From the NCBI GenBank assembly GCA_003667245.1, contig RCNN01000499.1, positions 62,001 to 126,000 of the forward strand: a DNA stretch of 64,000 bases, in the 5' to 3' direction. Position numbers and translations under genes: made by a program. Position 1 is the stretch's first letter. Every line of letters starts with the position of its first letter. The notes beneath the pieces are model-generated. The model was not told the DNA's origin. It saw only the letters and a list, made by a program, of their open reading frames with translations, and did no database searches. Positions 24,901-33,728 of the stretch are shown here, in pieces. This DNA is from Heterostelium multicystogenum. Lineage: Eukaryota > Evosea > Eumycetozoa > Acytosteliales > Acytosteliaceae.

Positions 24901-25795
24901 GGTCTTCGGAGACCCCAATATCGGATGGTCCCGGTGGTGCCTCAGGATTGCTGTCTGATCCTGAGGGTGCGTCGTGTACCAATTTAACAGCTGTGTCGGT
25001 TACGACTGGCGGTGTAGGCGTGGAAGCCATTGCTGTCACCGTCTTATGGTTAGCTTTCGTTAGATCATGCTTCTTGTAGGTACGCAGGGCCACTGATGGA
25101 GGTGCTCCTTTTGTATGCGAAATGACAGGTAACTTGGCAAAAGCTAGTTTCTTCCTTTGTTTGTCCAACCAAACTGGGACACTAAGGTAAGGTACCTCAT
25201 CAAAGAGGTGTGCTATGGGACCCATCAAACCAAAAAGGTTGTTCCCAATGATGATGCCGTGGCTATTCTTAACCACGAACATCTTAGACGACATCGTAAT
25301 GGAGTAATTGACACCGTCAATAGTACCGGGCATGGTAACGGTTACATTCGTATAAGAATTGGCATAAAATCCTTGTACTTGTGCAATAGGCTTGAGGTAC
25401 TCCTTGCAGGGAGATTCGACCAGACCCAGTAGTGGTAGTAAAGAAGGATCGATAAGGGAAGCCTGTGAACCTAAATCGATCATCGCTTTCTCCTCGCGAC
25501 CACCTATAACTACCTTCATGTAGTGGCCGGAGGATTTCCAAACAAGTCCATTAACCTGAATGGGGCTTCTCTCCCTTCTTGGGATGATAGTGCTTGCCCT
25601 TGGAACCTGCTGATCTTTCTGTGGAAGACGTGTCAGCTTTCTTTTCGCCTTCTGCTTTCTTTTCTTCGTCTTTCTTGCCTTCTTCTTTCCTGCCTTCACG
25701 AAAAAATGTTGACTCTTTCTTCTTGTGTGTGCCCGTGCGTTTCTGTTCCTGTTTGTGCTTGTCGGCTTCGAACGTACCAACATAGGCTTCGGCAC
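21902..25795 (-). CDS. pol: Retrotransposon Pol polyprotein (PR-RT-RH-IN-chromodomain)
   Basis: The open frame of 1297 codons makes protease, reverse transcriptase/RNase H and integrase. Seen in order: a basic leader that overlaps gag; protease with active-site DLGSQAS near residue 106; RT with FGLKNSPAYFNR and the catalytic YVDDILIF near 557; RNase H with LYTDASDVGSG near 704 and HTDHKN; integrase zinc finger H..H..CPLC near 896-920; a DDE core with SMDLLALPP, VCDRDSKF and QADGQSERFN; a GPF motif (GGPFAVVKKL); and a C-terminal chromodomain near 1237-1290 (YLAKFDTVSDDHNRWINE). Chromodomains steer integration by binding histone marks or chromatin proteins. The frame is +1 relative to gag with a 245-base overlap, so Pol is probably made by frameshifting; the ORF start Met is not necessarily used. 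No stops or breaks. Confidence 0.96.
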   Translation of the reverse strand: MPKPMLVRSKPTSTNRNRNARAHTRRKSQHFFVKAGKKKARKTKKRKQKAKRKLTRLPQKDQQVPRASTIIPRRERSPIQVNGLVWKSSGHYMKVVIGGREEKAMIDLGSQASLIDPSLLPLLGLVESPCKEYLKPIAQVQGFYANSYTNVTVTMPGTIDGVNYSITMSSKMFVVKNSHGIIIGNNLFGLMGPIAHLFDEVPYLSVPVWLDKQRKKLAFAKLPVISHTKGAPPSVALRTYKKHDLTKANHKTVTAMASTPTPPVVTDTAVKLVHDAPSGSDSNPEAPPGPSDIGVSEDPPQATVPDVVTHDSVQDVEVTLDNTPKVDHIPDNVDLTEDRSVQEDEEDEDDVPFFSSSEPELNRMAAAILELYKRIIVDKLPDNHSPDRKGFNMDIVLKENAKSFNIKHGRRSPELEAKISAEVAKLLDIGVVEEAPPNTEFCSPPFFANKGTSKERMVIDFKHLNSLTLDYVYPMERLDDIIESINGAKVFSVIDAKSGFYQMLLNKASRRYTAFSANGKLYMFTRPCFGLKNSPAYFNRWLQHILDPLVRKGFVRVYVDDILIFSKSVAEHEQHVKAVLDLLDRNDVYIAKSKCHLFKTSVSYAGHMLSDKGIKPLYNTVQGILNRTVPTTVKEMRSFIGAVNHYRRYLDHKGEQLARLTSTISTKNKKLNLTDQEVADFNDIKAELCSSRCLMSPNYKKTFHLYTDASDVGSGLMIAQHDDDDNLRPIIFDSRKFDSAQRNYSARDRELLAVIHAVTRYGYMLKDRPFVLHTDHKNLIYDSQSDLDNPRLNRWNEILSRFNFQIVYIPGSTNVVADYLSRAPEFESPWDSNLLKDIKHSYTSEELPKSTRDWFETFKRRADATVVNDLHYWIDGDNLRLVVLDRSSIESIIAEAHSSLYSGHVAYARMSAKLSKSYVWPQMTASITNYVKRCPLCQRSSIKKIKEGFLASLPLPDRPFKDISMDLLALPPADTGEDNLFVVVDRFTKSVRLFPCTKDVTTQQLGHWFVRNIVARYGAPSTIVCDRDSKFTSDIWNTAMKEMGTQLCMTQPGRAQADGQSERFNRSILDHIRKWTDRKRSWAEDVNFIEMCINNNVNATTQFTPNQLLLGYEIKLPWNAGTFGLSNYKECQDLYRLEAKTNALDGQIRQAKNHDKVIRNFNTYKINDLVLIRRSRLNTHKSGDEDDRKLTQSWGGPFAVVKKLTDLNYVVRLQNKRATDRTVHVDDMKPYIGDPTNTHIMDIVAILKKRAVKRGTGSSTEYLAKFDTVSDDHNRWINENILIQHVPTMIEAFNKKK

Positions 25796-26807
25796 GATTC
25801 TTGAGGTATGCCTCCCAAAGGGTCAGATGTTTGGGATTTATTCTGATGCCATTGATCTCAAAAGACTGAAGCGTGGCTTCGCCGACGTAGTTGGAGTCTT
25901 TGAATGCGTTAATGATGAAACTCCTACCAGGGATGGTAAGAGCTGCTGCAAAAGAGTCTATTAGCTTGTTATCTGGTACATTGGTCCTGAAGTATTCGGT
26001 GACCAACTCCATCAAGTCACGGTAGTTGCTGAAATCGCTATTGAGTTTGAAACTCCTGATTTGGTTGTCCAGATACGATAGCATAATGGGTCTACTATGG
26101 AACTTCTCTATAATCCATTCCAGGAATGCATCCCAGGATCGGGTACAACCTTGACGACTGGTGTCATCTAACATGCTGAAGCTGGCTTGTACAGAGCTGT
26201 TATGTTGGACGATGTTCTGTATCACAGTTCTGACTCTCTCAGTTGAGTGAGGACCATCTAGCTTCGCGATAAATGTCATGTAGGACTTGAAGGATGCTAC
26301 AGATTTCTTGTTGATGTCACTGAGACACTTTCTAAAAGACTTAACATCGGAATCTGAGACTTTGGTTGCTTTATCGTCCTGTAAGGCCGACATCGACAGC
26401 GTGTCGTTCATCCTCTGGTTAAATGCTGACTGAGTGAACGAGTCATCTTGACGGTTGTCGGTACGCGTGTTTTCTTGGACGGTGGTTGCTATCTTTTGAG
26501 TATCATTGGCTTCCTTGTGACTACGCTTGAGGACCTCAATAAGATCGAGCTGAGTTTTTACAAGTAGGTCTTTTACCTCTAAGTCCTTCTTGATCTGACC
26601 TGCTTCTTTAGTGAGCTCCTCGTACTTTGTGTTTGACATAGAGATGACTGATCTCATATATGCTAATAATGATTCTACGGCATCTTTGGAGTAATGAGTA
26701 TGCTGAAGAGCGACTGTGCCATTATGTAAACTTTTACACTCGCTCATAGTGAATCGCTTTTCATGTACTAAAATCTCAACCTGCTTTGAATCGTCTTGAT
26801 CTGCCAT
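25551..26807 (-). CDS. gag: Retrotransposon Gag protein
   Basis: 418 codons encoding the capsid protein of the element. An N-terminal part with a likely coiled coil (about residues 55-95, KYEELTKEAGQIKKDLEVKD) is followed by a capsid-like helical region (about 140-340; SWDAFLEWIIEKF, YRDLMELVTEYFR) and a Lys/Glu-rich C-terminus. No CCHC zinc knuckle is visible; the basic KKGEKPHSG tail may bind RNA instead. The start Met lies 181 bases inside the 5' LTR edge. Assignment rests on position before pol and capsid-like composition rather than on a recognised motif. Confidence 0.88.
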   Translation of the reverse strand: MADQDDSKQVEILVHEKRFTMSECKSLHNGTVALQHTHYSKDAVESLLAYMRSVISMSNTKYEELTKEAGQIKKDLEVKDLLVKTQLDLIEVLKRSHKEANDTQKIATTVQENTRTDNRQDDSFTQSAFNQRMNDTLSMSALQDDKATKVSDSDVKSFRKCLSDINKKSVASFKSYMTFIAKLDGPHSTERVRTVIQNIVQHNSSVQASFSMLDDTSRQGCTRSWDAFLEWIIEKFHSRPIMLSYLDNQIRSFKLNSDFSNYRDLMELVTEYFRTNVPDNKLIDSFAAALTIPGRSFIINAFKDSNYVGEATLQSFEINGIRINPKHLTLWEAYLKNRAEAYVGTFEADKHKQEQKRTGTHKKKESTFFREGRKEEGKKDEEKKAEGEKKADTSSTERSAGSKGKHYHPKKGEKPHSG

Positions 26808-26987
26808 TGTTAACTAATAGATATTAAGTGTGATAAAATGTAATTTGTATATGGTATATGAATGATAATTGTAGTTTATAGATAAGTATGTAATTATGAT
26901 AATATATAGATATATAGTTGTTTACCTCCCCGGGGAGTTTGAGGTAATAATATATATAAAAAAAGACTTAAAAAAGTTTAATAAATA

Positions 26988-27350
26988 TGGTTGATCAGAC
27001 CAATGTTTATTAAAGGTTATTCAACTCAACTAACTGAATCAAGTTCTAAATCAAGATAATAGATACACCTTAATATTAGTTGATTGTAAATAGTGTATAA
27101 GTTAATCTTTATTTAAAACATACCTAAATCAAGATAATAGATACACCTTAATATTAGTTGATTGTAAATAGTGTATAAGTTAATCTTTATTTAAAACATA
27201 CCTAAATCAAGATAATAGATACACCTTAATATTAGTTGATTGTAAATAGTGTATAAGTTAATCTGATTTAGGTTTTCTGATTATTCGTTTTTGTAGATCG
27301 AAAATTATTTGAATTTTTATAAATTATTAAAATATTGCATTGTTGTTACA
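26988..27350 (-). repeat. 5' LTR (363 bp, three tandem units)
   Basis: Identical to the 3' LTR except for one extra 78-bp unit (363 - 285 = 78). It should carry the element promoter and polyadenylation signals. The bases just inside it on the minus strand are TATTTATTAAAC, the position of the primer-binding site; they do not begin with TGG. Confidence 0.92.
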
Positions 27351-27355
27351 AAATA
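27351..27355. repeat. Target-site duplication, right copy (AAATA)
   Basis: Matches 21522-21526. See the left copy for limits. Confidence 0.6.
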
Positions 27356-27396
27356 TTTATTTCGTACAAAAAAAAAAAAATTTTCGTACAATCACG

Positions 27397-27460
27397 ACTG
27401 TCCCTATGTGTCGTGAAATTTATATATATATAACACTGTGAGGTTATGACCCTCACCATT
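27397..27460. other. Two small GC-richer hairpins beside the retrotransposon
   Basis: CACGAC/GTCGTG with an 11-nt loop (27397-27419) and GTGAGG/CCTCAC (about 27442-27459), separated by a TATATATATATA run. They stand out from an AT-rich spacer that also has TTTCGTACA twice (27359, 27383). They may be remnants of an older element or a small RNA. Nothing coding. Confidence 0.35.
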
Positions 27461-27532
27461 TATTAAATAAGTTAACAAACTAGATCACTTGGATAAAAAA
27501 AAAACATTTAGTTTATTAATAATGACATATGG

Positions 27533-28978
27533 CTAGCCTTGATCTTCAATGTTTGTTATTGCTTTCCTGTCATCTGTAACCAAAGAAGCATAAAAACTGG
27601 TTATACATGATAAAGTTATTGTCAGGATATTCGGTTGCGTTTGATCTCTCCGACAAGTTACAATCGATATAAAATATCCATATGGAGTATGGGTGACTTC
27701 TTCAAGCTGAGACTCCAATTCGTTTTTGGTAACCAATACACCATCAAACTTTCTTTGATATATAACGGTTTTCATTGAGTTGGGATCAGTATAGTCGGTT
27801 GATTCAAGAAGTGTATCCAGTTCGATAATCTCATTCATTTTCTGTGAGGGAATATTCAAAGGGAATCGCGCATATTTAAGATGTTCGAGGTTGTTGTGGA
27901 TGATTCTCGGTATATAAGATAACAAATGCGTTGAGGTTGACCATCCAAGTATTAAAGTCTGTAGCTTGGTCAAACTAGTTAGCAACATGAGAATGCCACA
28001 CCCATAGCCAGGATAATAGGTGTCATTCTCAATGAAGTGGCGAATATTCTTTGCCTTCCAGAGTATACATTCTATCTCATATGGATTGCGATGAGTGCAT
28101 TCTGGTCCATACTCAATCATCAGATACTCCAGAGTCTCTAGCACACCATCCTCATACGCGTGCTGGGCATCTTCGCGATTGTTCTCTTTGCCAATGTTGT
28201 GCTCGGTCAACGCAAAGAATTGGTTGGTTGTAATTATATGCGTGATCGTCTTTAAAACACAGTATCGGCTCGACATGTGCGTAAAGAAATTAAGAGGTTG
28301 GAGCAGTGCCGCATTTCTGACATTACAGACCCTGGTCAACAGCTGTGATACGATCTTAAAGAACCGCCAACATACTAAATCCAAATCCAATTTGTAATTT
28401 TCGTACCAGCCCAAGATAGGAACACTACCATTAGAAGTAGCGGTTGACTTTGGTTTCTCGCGCTCAACGATAAGATCTTTGTTTAGGACAAAACAATACT
28501 CGATAATCTTTTGTTGCACAGTAAATGGTAAAGTTGGTAAAACCACCGATTCATCCCACTCTGGAAAGAAGGCTCCTTCATCTTTTATTAAGTTATTGTC
28601 CTCTTCTATAACTAACTTTGTTTGCTTTGATTAATTAATCAATGTCAATACTAATATTTAGACTATACTAAAGTTCTTTACAGAAAGCAAACATACCAAA
28701 AGAGAATCCGGAACAGCGATTGGTGTTTCAGGTTCTGGTAGTACTGGTGCTGCAGTATATACTCGGTGTATGACTCCGTCTATTTCTATGCCTGACTGCA
28801 ATAGATGATTCAGATTGGCGTCATCATTGAATTGAAGAAAGTACACCTTTTCTCCATTTACATTCTGGATAGTAATATATCCCAAATCAGGCCTCAACAA
28901 CTTTAATGATTTACAAAGCACACTAAGCGGAACTTGATCCAGCACCTTTAAATATACTCCAGTCATCTTTTTGTTCAA
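27533..28978 (-). CDS. Dictyostelid-type protein of unknown function, F-box/LRR-like second half
   Basis: Two exons on the minus strand, 28978-28697 and 28615-27533, with an 81-bp intron (GTATGT..AAAG), phase 0, make one 454-residue protein without breaks. The first exon encodes a compact alpha/beta-looking domain (VYLKVLDQVPLSVLCKSL, IQNVNGEKVYFLQF). The second begins in an acidic linker and then LPFTVQQKIIEYCF, which resembles an F-box-like start, and goes on with leucine-rich segments (LLTSLTKLQTLILGW, NLEHLKYARFPLNIP). Such a layout is common in dictyostelid F-box or FNIP-type proteins, but I cannot assign a family. The stop codon is 178 bp from the retrotransposon 5' LTR edge; the gene itself is intact. 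Confidence 0.75.
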
Positions 28979-29497
28979 TTGAATATACTATTTAAATAAA
29001 ACATTTTGTTTTATAATTAACTTTTTTTTAATTATCCCCAATAATTAACTTCCATTTTTATATTTTTGTTTTTTCGATCTGAGATCTAAATTTAAATTAT
29101 AAATGATAATTATAATAATAGTAATTTAATTGATTTTTTAATTATGACCATCACACTAGTGATAAAAGATATTCTTTGAAATCAAAAGTAATGTTTTGAT
29201 GTATGGAGACAAAGTAATTAGTTTGGAAAATAATATATAACAAACCACTTCCAATTCTGATCAAGTAATATGAGATGAGTCAAAGATATATAAAGAAGAT
29301 CTAGAATGAATGAACTGGACCTCAATGCATTCATTGTAGTCTCCCAGTCAACAACACCTTCCCCACCCCCAATTCAATTTAAATCAAAATAAATAAACTT
29401 TGTGTGTGTGTGTTTTGTTGATATGATTTTAAAAATCAAGTTCACATGTTTTAATTGAAATGTGAATTGAGTGAATTAGTTAACTTTTTGTAAAGAA
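28979..29497. other. Divergent promoter region
   Basis: AT-rich region shared by two divergently transcribed genes. A short GTGTGTGT run lies at 29402-29411. No gene visible. Confidence 0.55.
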
Positions 29498-32026
29498 ATG
29501 ACAATTAATAGTAAGAAGATATTAATTCACCATAATAATAAGACCTATACCAAGGATGATATAGTCAAGCTGTTGGCAATGGAGGAATACACCTTCTCGC
29601 CCTCAAAGTACCAGTTTGATGACGATGACCATCTGTTCTTCCTGACAAATACTTCATCTCAGCCAATGCAAACCATCCACTATATAAACATCGATGAGAA
29701 TCAAAAGCAATCCGGTAAGCTCATCGCAATCGACATTGTCATCGTCATCACCATCGCTGCTGGCTGCGGTGTGACTATTGCATACTAATTGAGTTTGTTT
29801 GTAAAGAGATTAAACCACTGTTTGATTATAGAGACTCTAAAGGCGAGATGACCTTGGAAGAGGAGCTCATGCGAGAAAGACAAAGAATCATTGGCAATGG
29901 CATTACTTCCTACAGCTTCAATGAAAAGACAAAGCAATTCTTGGCGGCCATGGGCAATAATATCTATATTGTCGACGTCGGCGAAGCTGCACAGGCTAGT
30001 GTGCAGGCACCTTCCCTCAAGCAGCTCAATAGTGGAACTTACGATGCCAAGCTCTCTCATGACGCCAAGCTCGTTGCTTTCATTGATAATGGCGATATTT
30101 GGGTGACCAACCTTGCAAATGATCAACGTCATCGTCTGACATATGCACGTGACATCTCTGAGTTTGTGTCGGCTGGAGAAGCAAAGTTTGTGTACAGCGA
30201 GGAATTTTCTAGATACACAGGATACTGGTGGTCACCAACCTCGCCAGCCCACAATCAATACCAAATATTTTATTTCGAGGAAGACGAAAGAGAGGTCCGA
30301 GACTTTTATATTTCGCAACACGGCTACAAGGGAACTACTACACACTACAAATATCCATTGGCTGGAGACACTAATTCCAAAGTTCGCTTGTGTCTACTGA
30401 CATTGACAATTAACGAATCTGTAAGCATATGTTAGACAAGCAATTTAATCAGGATAAAACTAATATGATAATTGCAGAATCAATTGGATTGTAAACAGAA
30501 TTATTTGTTTGATTTGGGCAGTACAAGTCAGTTTAGTTGGTTGGAATATTATATTAGAGGTGGATGGACAAAAGATGGAAAAAGTGTATGGATTCAAGCA
30601 ATGGATAGACTTCAACAGAAACTGGAATTAGTCGTCATCCCATTGTCGAAATTCAATGATGATACTCCATCAGAACTACCAGTCCTAGTTAGTGACAGAT
30701 CTCATTTGTGGGTAAATGTTGCTGATCATCTTGAATTTATTAGCGAAAACAGCATGATCTGGTCAAATGAATCTACTGGGTTCCGCCATTTATACTTGGT
30801 GAGTTGGGAGGCCAACTACTCTAACATTAAAGCTCGCCAATTGACAGAAGGAAGCTGGGTCGTTGGTGAAAAAATATGGATCGATCAGCAACGAAGCCTC
30901 ATCTACTTTGAAGGCAGTGCAGACACTCCACTTGAGAACCATCTCTATGTTTGCTCGTATGCTCCAAACTCCAAACCATCCCAATACAAAAGATTGACAA
31001 CAGCAGGTTACAATCATTCATCTATCCAGATTTCACCTAACTTTACACGATTCGTCAGCAACTACTCTTCTACGACAGAAATACCAGTCAGCCAAGTCAG
31101 CCAACTGACCTTTACTGCAAACGAAACCTTCCCTGTTGCCACCATAATTACCAACATCCATGTCCAGAAATCCTTAGGATTGAAAGCTCGTCCACCTACC
31201 ATATTCAGCTTCACTAATTCAAAGGGACGATTGATTTATGGAAGCTACTACTTGCCTGCAGACTACAATCCATCGATACTATACCCAAGCATTTGCTGTG
31301 TCTATGGTGGACCACACGCACAACTGGTAAACAACTCATACAGCTGTACCAGGAACTTCTTTCCAGAGTTTGGCTTCATTTCAATCTATATCGACGGCAC
31401 AGGCTCGTCCAATCGTGGACTCGAATTTGAAGGTCATCTTCGTGAGTCTATGGGTACAGTTGAGATACAAGACCAGGTTGAAGGTATTGAATATCTCGCG
31501 AGAAATCATATCTCACTTGATCTTGGCAGAATCTGTATACAAGGATGGAGCTATGGTGGATATCTAGCACTGATGGGTATTGCACAACGTCCAGACTTTT
31601 TCAAGATTGCAATCTCTGGAGCACCCGTCACCTTCTGGGAGACATACAACACTGGATACACCGAGCGTTATATGAACACACCACAAAACAATCCCGCTGG
31701 ATACAAAGCTGGTAGTGTACTCACCTATTTAGATAACTTCCCCAATGAGTGAGTAATCATTCCTACCACCATCAGCCCAAATATAACTCTAACATCCAAT
31801 CCTTTATTTTATCGATTTTAGGTTAGACCGATTGATTCTAATTCATGGTATTCAAGACGAAAACGTTCACTTTGCCAACACATCGTATTTGGTTGAAGAA
31901 TTGCAGTCCAACGGCAAACCATATATACTTAAGATGCTTGGAAAAGAGAGACATGGTATCAGAGACATCAACAACAGAGTAGCCATTGAGGCATTCAGAA
32001 TCAACCATTTATTGAAAAACTTATAA
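29498..32026 (+). CDS. DPP8/DPP9-like dipeptidyl peptidase (S9B prolyl peptidase)
   Basis: Serine peptidase that cuts Xaa-Pro dipeptides from N-termini. Exons 29498-29714, 29834-30420, 30478-31748 and 31822-32026 give 759 residues with no breaks. The first about 480 residues form the beta-propeller (FSRYTGYWWSP with the family DPP8/9-type WW-P; EEDEREVRDFYI, a candidate for the Glu pair that holds the substrate amino end). The C-terminal alpha/beta-hydrolase has the nucleophile in GWSYGGY, the acid in QDENVHF and the His in ERHGI. There is no signal peptide or membrane anchor, so a cytosolic DPP8/9 rather than a DPP4 role is likely. The upstream neighbour is divergent. Confidence 0.93.
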
Positions 32027-32780
32027 ACTTTCAATGAAGATAGAAATTTGATTATGTATCAATAAATTTCTGAAATTAAATTCGGAATAAACTCGACCTA
32101 ATATTTTAAGCTTTTTTGGACAACTCTAACCCATTTATCTATATTGATCATCAAAACTTACAACCATAAATAATAGGTGTCAAGTCATTTATATTTGCAG
32201 TCATATATATCCACACCTATCCAGATCTTGCAAAATCTATTTTCATTTGGTGGTGTGGTTGGTGCTACAACGGTGTGTTTTCGTTTTTTATAAACGATTC
32301 GTTTTAAGAAATCCTGGTGGTTCATAAGCCATACTTCTGGTCGTCCTAAAAGGTATTGAGATTGTTTTTGAATTCTGAAACATCTTTTCATCTTGAATTA
32401 TTTATTACTTTTTTGTTTTTGCCAGTTCAAAAAAAAAAAAAACAAAAAGAATAACTCAAAACGACTAATTTTTAAAAACCACACTCTGGTTTGTGGCATA
32501 ACCAAATAAAGTTGTTTAAAGTGGTTTGGTACTTAATTTCTTTCAAATAATAATAACCGAGGAGAGCAGAGCAATCATTCATCACATCTCATTTATTTTA
32601 TTTTATTTTAATATTGATGTTTTTTTTTGAAAAATTAATTTATTTTAATTTAATTATTTTGAAGTTGGATTGTTGTGTGCAATACTGGTCGACTGCATGA
32701 CTTGCTGAAAAACTATCCAGTGTTTGATTAGTTTGTTTGTTGTATTAACATTTGAAACGAGAATTTGAATAATTATTTAT
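32027..32780. other. Intergenic, peptidase to secreted protein
   Basis: AT-rich with an A/T-run patch (32419-32440). Apart from the small minus-strand frame at 32185-32391 nothing gene-like is visible. Confidence 0.5.
32185..32391 (-). CDS. Possible small protein of 68 residues, unknown
   Basis: The open frame is short but its composition is protein-like rather than low complexity: a basic N-terminus (MKRCFRIQKQSQYLLGRPEVW), then KRKHTVVAPTTPPNENRF and a C-terminus CKIWIGVDIYDCKYK. It is convergent with the peptidase gene, whose stop is 158 bp away. I do not recognise it. It could be a small organellar or ribosomal-type basic protein, the last exon of a longer minus-strand gene, or chance. 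Confidence 0.35.
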   Translation of the reverse strand: MKRCFRIQKQSQYLLGRPEVWLMNHQDFLKRIVYKKRKHTVVAPTTPPNENRFCKIWIGVDIYDCKYK

Positions 32781-32852
32781 TTCTTCTTCCTTCTTCCCCT
32801 TCTTACCTACTCCTCCTCATTCCCCTCCTTGTCCTCCTCTTGTTTCCTCCTC
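32781..32852 (+). promoter_or_regulatory. 72-bp polypyrimidine tract in the leader of the secreted-protein gene
   Basis: Almost pure C and T (five purines in 72) and ends about 84 bases before the ATG at 32937. It is followed by CAATAG, so it could also precede a 3' splice site in the 5' untranslated region. Function is inferred only from position. Confidence 0.45.
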
Positions 32853-32936
32853 AATAGTTAGTTGTACATTACTTTTTAAACTTCTGTTGATAAATCAATC
32901 CATTGAATCCATTTATACTTTAAATTAAATAACAAA

Positions 32937-33728
32937 ATGAAATTCACACTTATTACTTTGATTGCTGTTCTATGCTTGATTTCAAGCGCATTTGCCCAAG
33001 ATTGTTTCACAAATCCAGCCGATGCCTCATGTAAGAACTTTACATATGATGCCACAGCCAACCTTACTGCCCTGTGCGCCAACAACAACGCCTCTTCCGT
33101 AGTATGCTCCCTTGCCAACTCCTGTGCAGCTGCAAAGGACAACACTGGAATTTGCGCACCATTCGCTCTTTTGGCTGATGGTTGCACCACTGCTGAATTC
33201 AATACCACTGATGCATGCACAAACTACCTTGCTCTCTGTGCTCCAAACTCTGTTGTCGACCAATGCTCGTCCGAAGCACCAATCGCCAACTTGCCATCCA
33301 CCAACACCATCAACTCTGAGATCACCTCCATCTGTACTGAGATGCCAATGATGAAGGACTGCAAGTCATGCCCATACTCCAACGCCACCGCTGGTGTCCC
33401 AATGAATTGCGATGCCTTCAAGGTATACAGTGCTCTCTGCATCGACATGCCAAAGATGAGCCAATGCACAGACTTCACTAGATACTGTACTGCCGGTCAA
33501 CCCATCCAAGCTTCATCAATCTCTGCCAACTACTGCCCAGCCAGCACCACTACCACCACTGGAACTACTGGAGGTCACACCACCTCTGGTATGACCACCA
33601 CCACTGGTACTACCACCGACACCACCGGTAACCAGGACACCACCGGAACCACCACTGGTTCAGCCTCCACTCTCTCCGCATCCATCATGGTACTTTTATT
33701 ATCATGCCTCCTCTTGGTCATCCAATAG
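32937..33728 (+). CDS. Secreted Cys-rich, Thr-rich protein, probably GPI-anchored
   Basis: 263 residues, single exon. A clear signal peptide (MKFTLITLIAVLCLISSAFA) precedes a Cys-rich ectodomain (about 20 Cys) with many N-glycosylation sites, a Thr/Gly-rich stalk (from about residue 203) and a C-terminal hydrophobic tail (ASIMVLLLSCLLLVIQ) after a small-residue stretch, the usual GPI signal layout. The segment YSALCIDMPKMSQCTDFTRYC resembles a Cys motif I associate with the ectodomain of the Dictyostelium endosomal protein p80 and fungal Ctr-like proteins, but the copper-transporter membrane helices are absent. It is likely a cell-surface protein; the exact role is unknown. Confidence 0.85.
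   Translation: MKFTLITLIAVLCLISSAFAQDCFTNPADASCKNFTYDATANLTALCANNNASSVVCSLANSCAAAKDNTGICAPFALLADGCTTAEFNTTDACTNYLALCAPNSVVDQCSSEAPIANLPSTNTINSEITSICTEMPMMKDCKSCPYSNATAGVPMNCDAFKVYSALCIDMPKMSQCTDFTRYCTAGQPIQASSISANYCPASTTTTTGTTGGHTTSGMTTTTGTTTDTTGNQDTTGTTTGSASTLSASIMVLLLSCLLLVIQ

Larger units (their letters stand above)
21527..27350 (-). mobile_element. Full-length Ty3/gypsy chromovirus (Skipper-like LTR retrotransposon)
   Basis: A complete 5824-bp element on the minus strand: 5' LTR (26988-27350), gag (26807-25551), pol (to 21902), polypurine tract (21821-21812), 3' LTR (21527-21811). Both LTRs begin TG and end CA and are flanked by AAATA. Pol has the order protease, reverse transcriptase, RNase H, integrase, chromodomain, which defines chromoviruses; Skipper of D. 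discoideum belongs there. Both frames are intact and the LTRs match outside one tandem unit, so the insertion looks recent. It lies 61 bp downstream of tRNA-Arg, in keeping with the tRNA-gene preference known for several dictyostelid retroelements. Codon use is richer in G and C than in the neighbouring intergenic DNA. Confidence 0.95.

Noticed and set aside
22174..25964. Many open frames on both strands inside the retrotransposon
   Set aside because: All are shadows of the long gag and pol frames, which carry the recognised domains.
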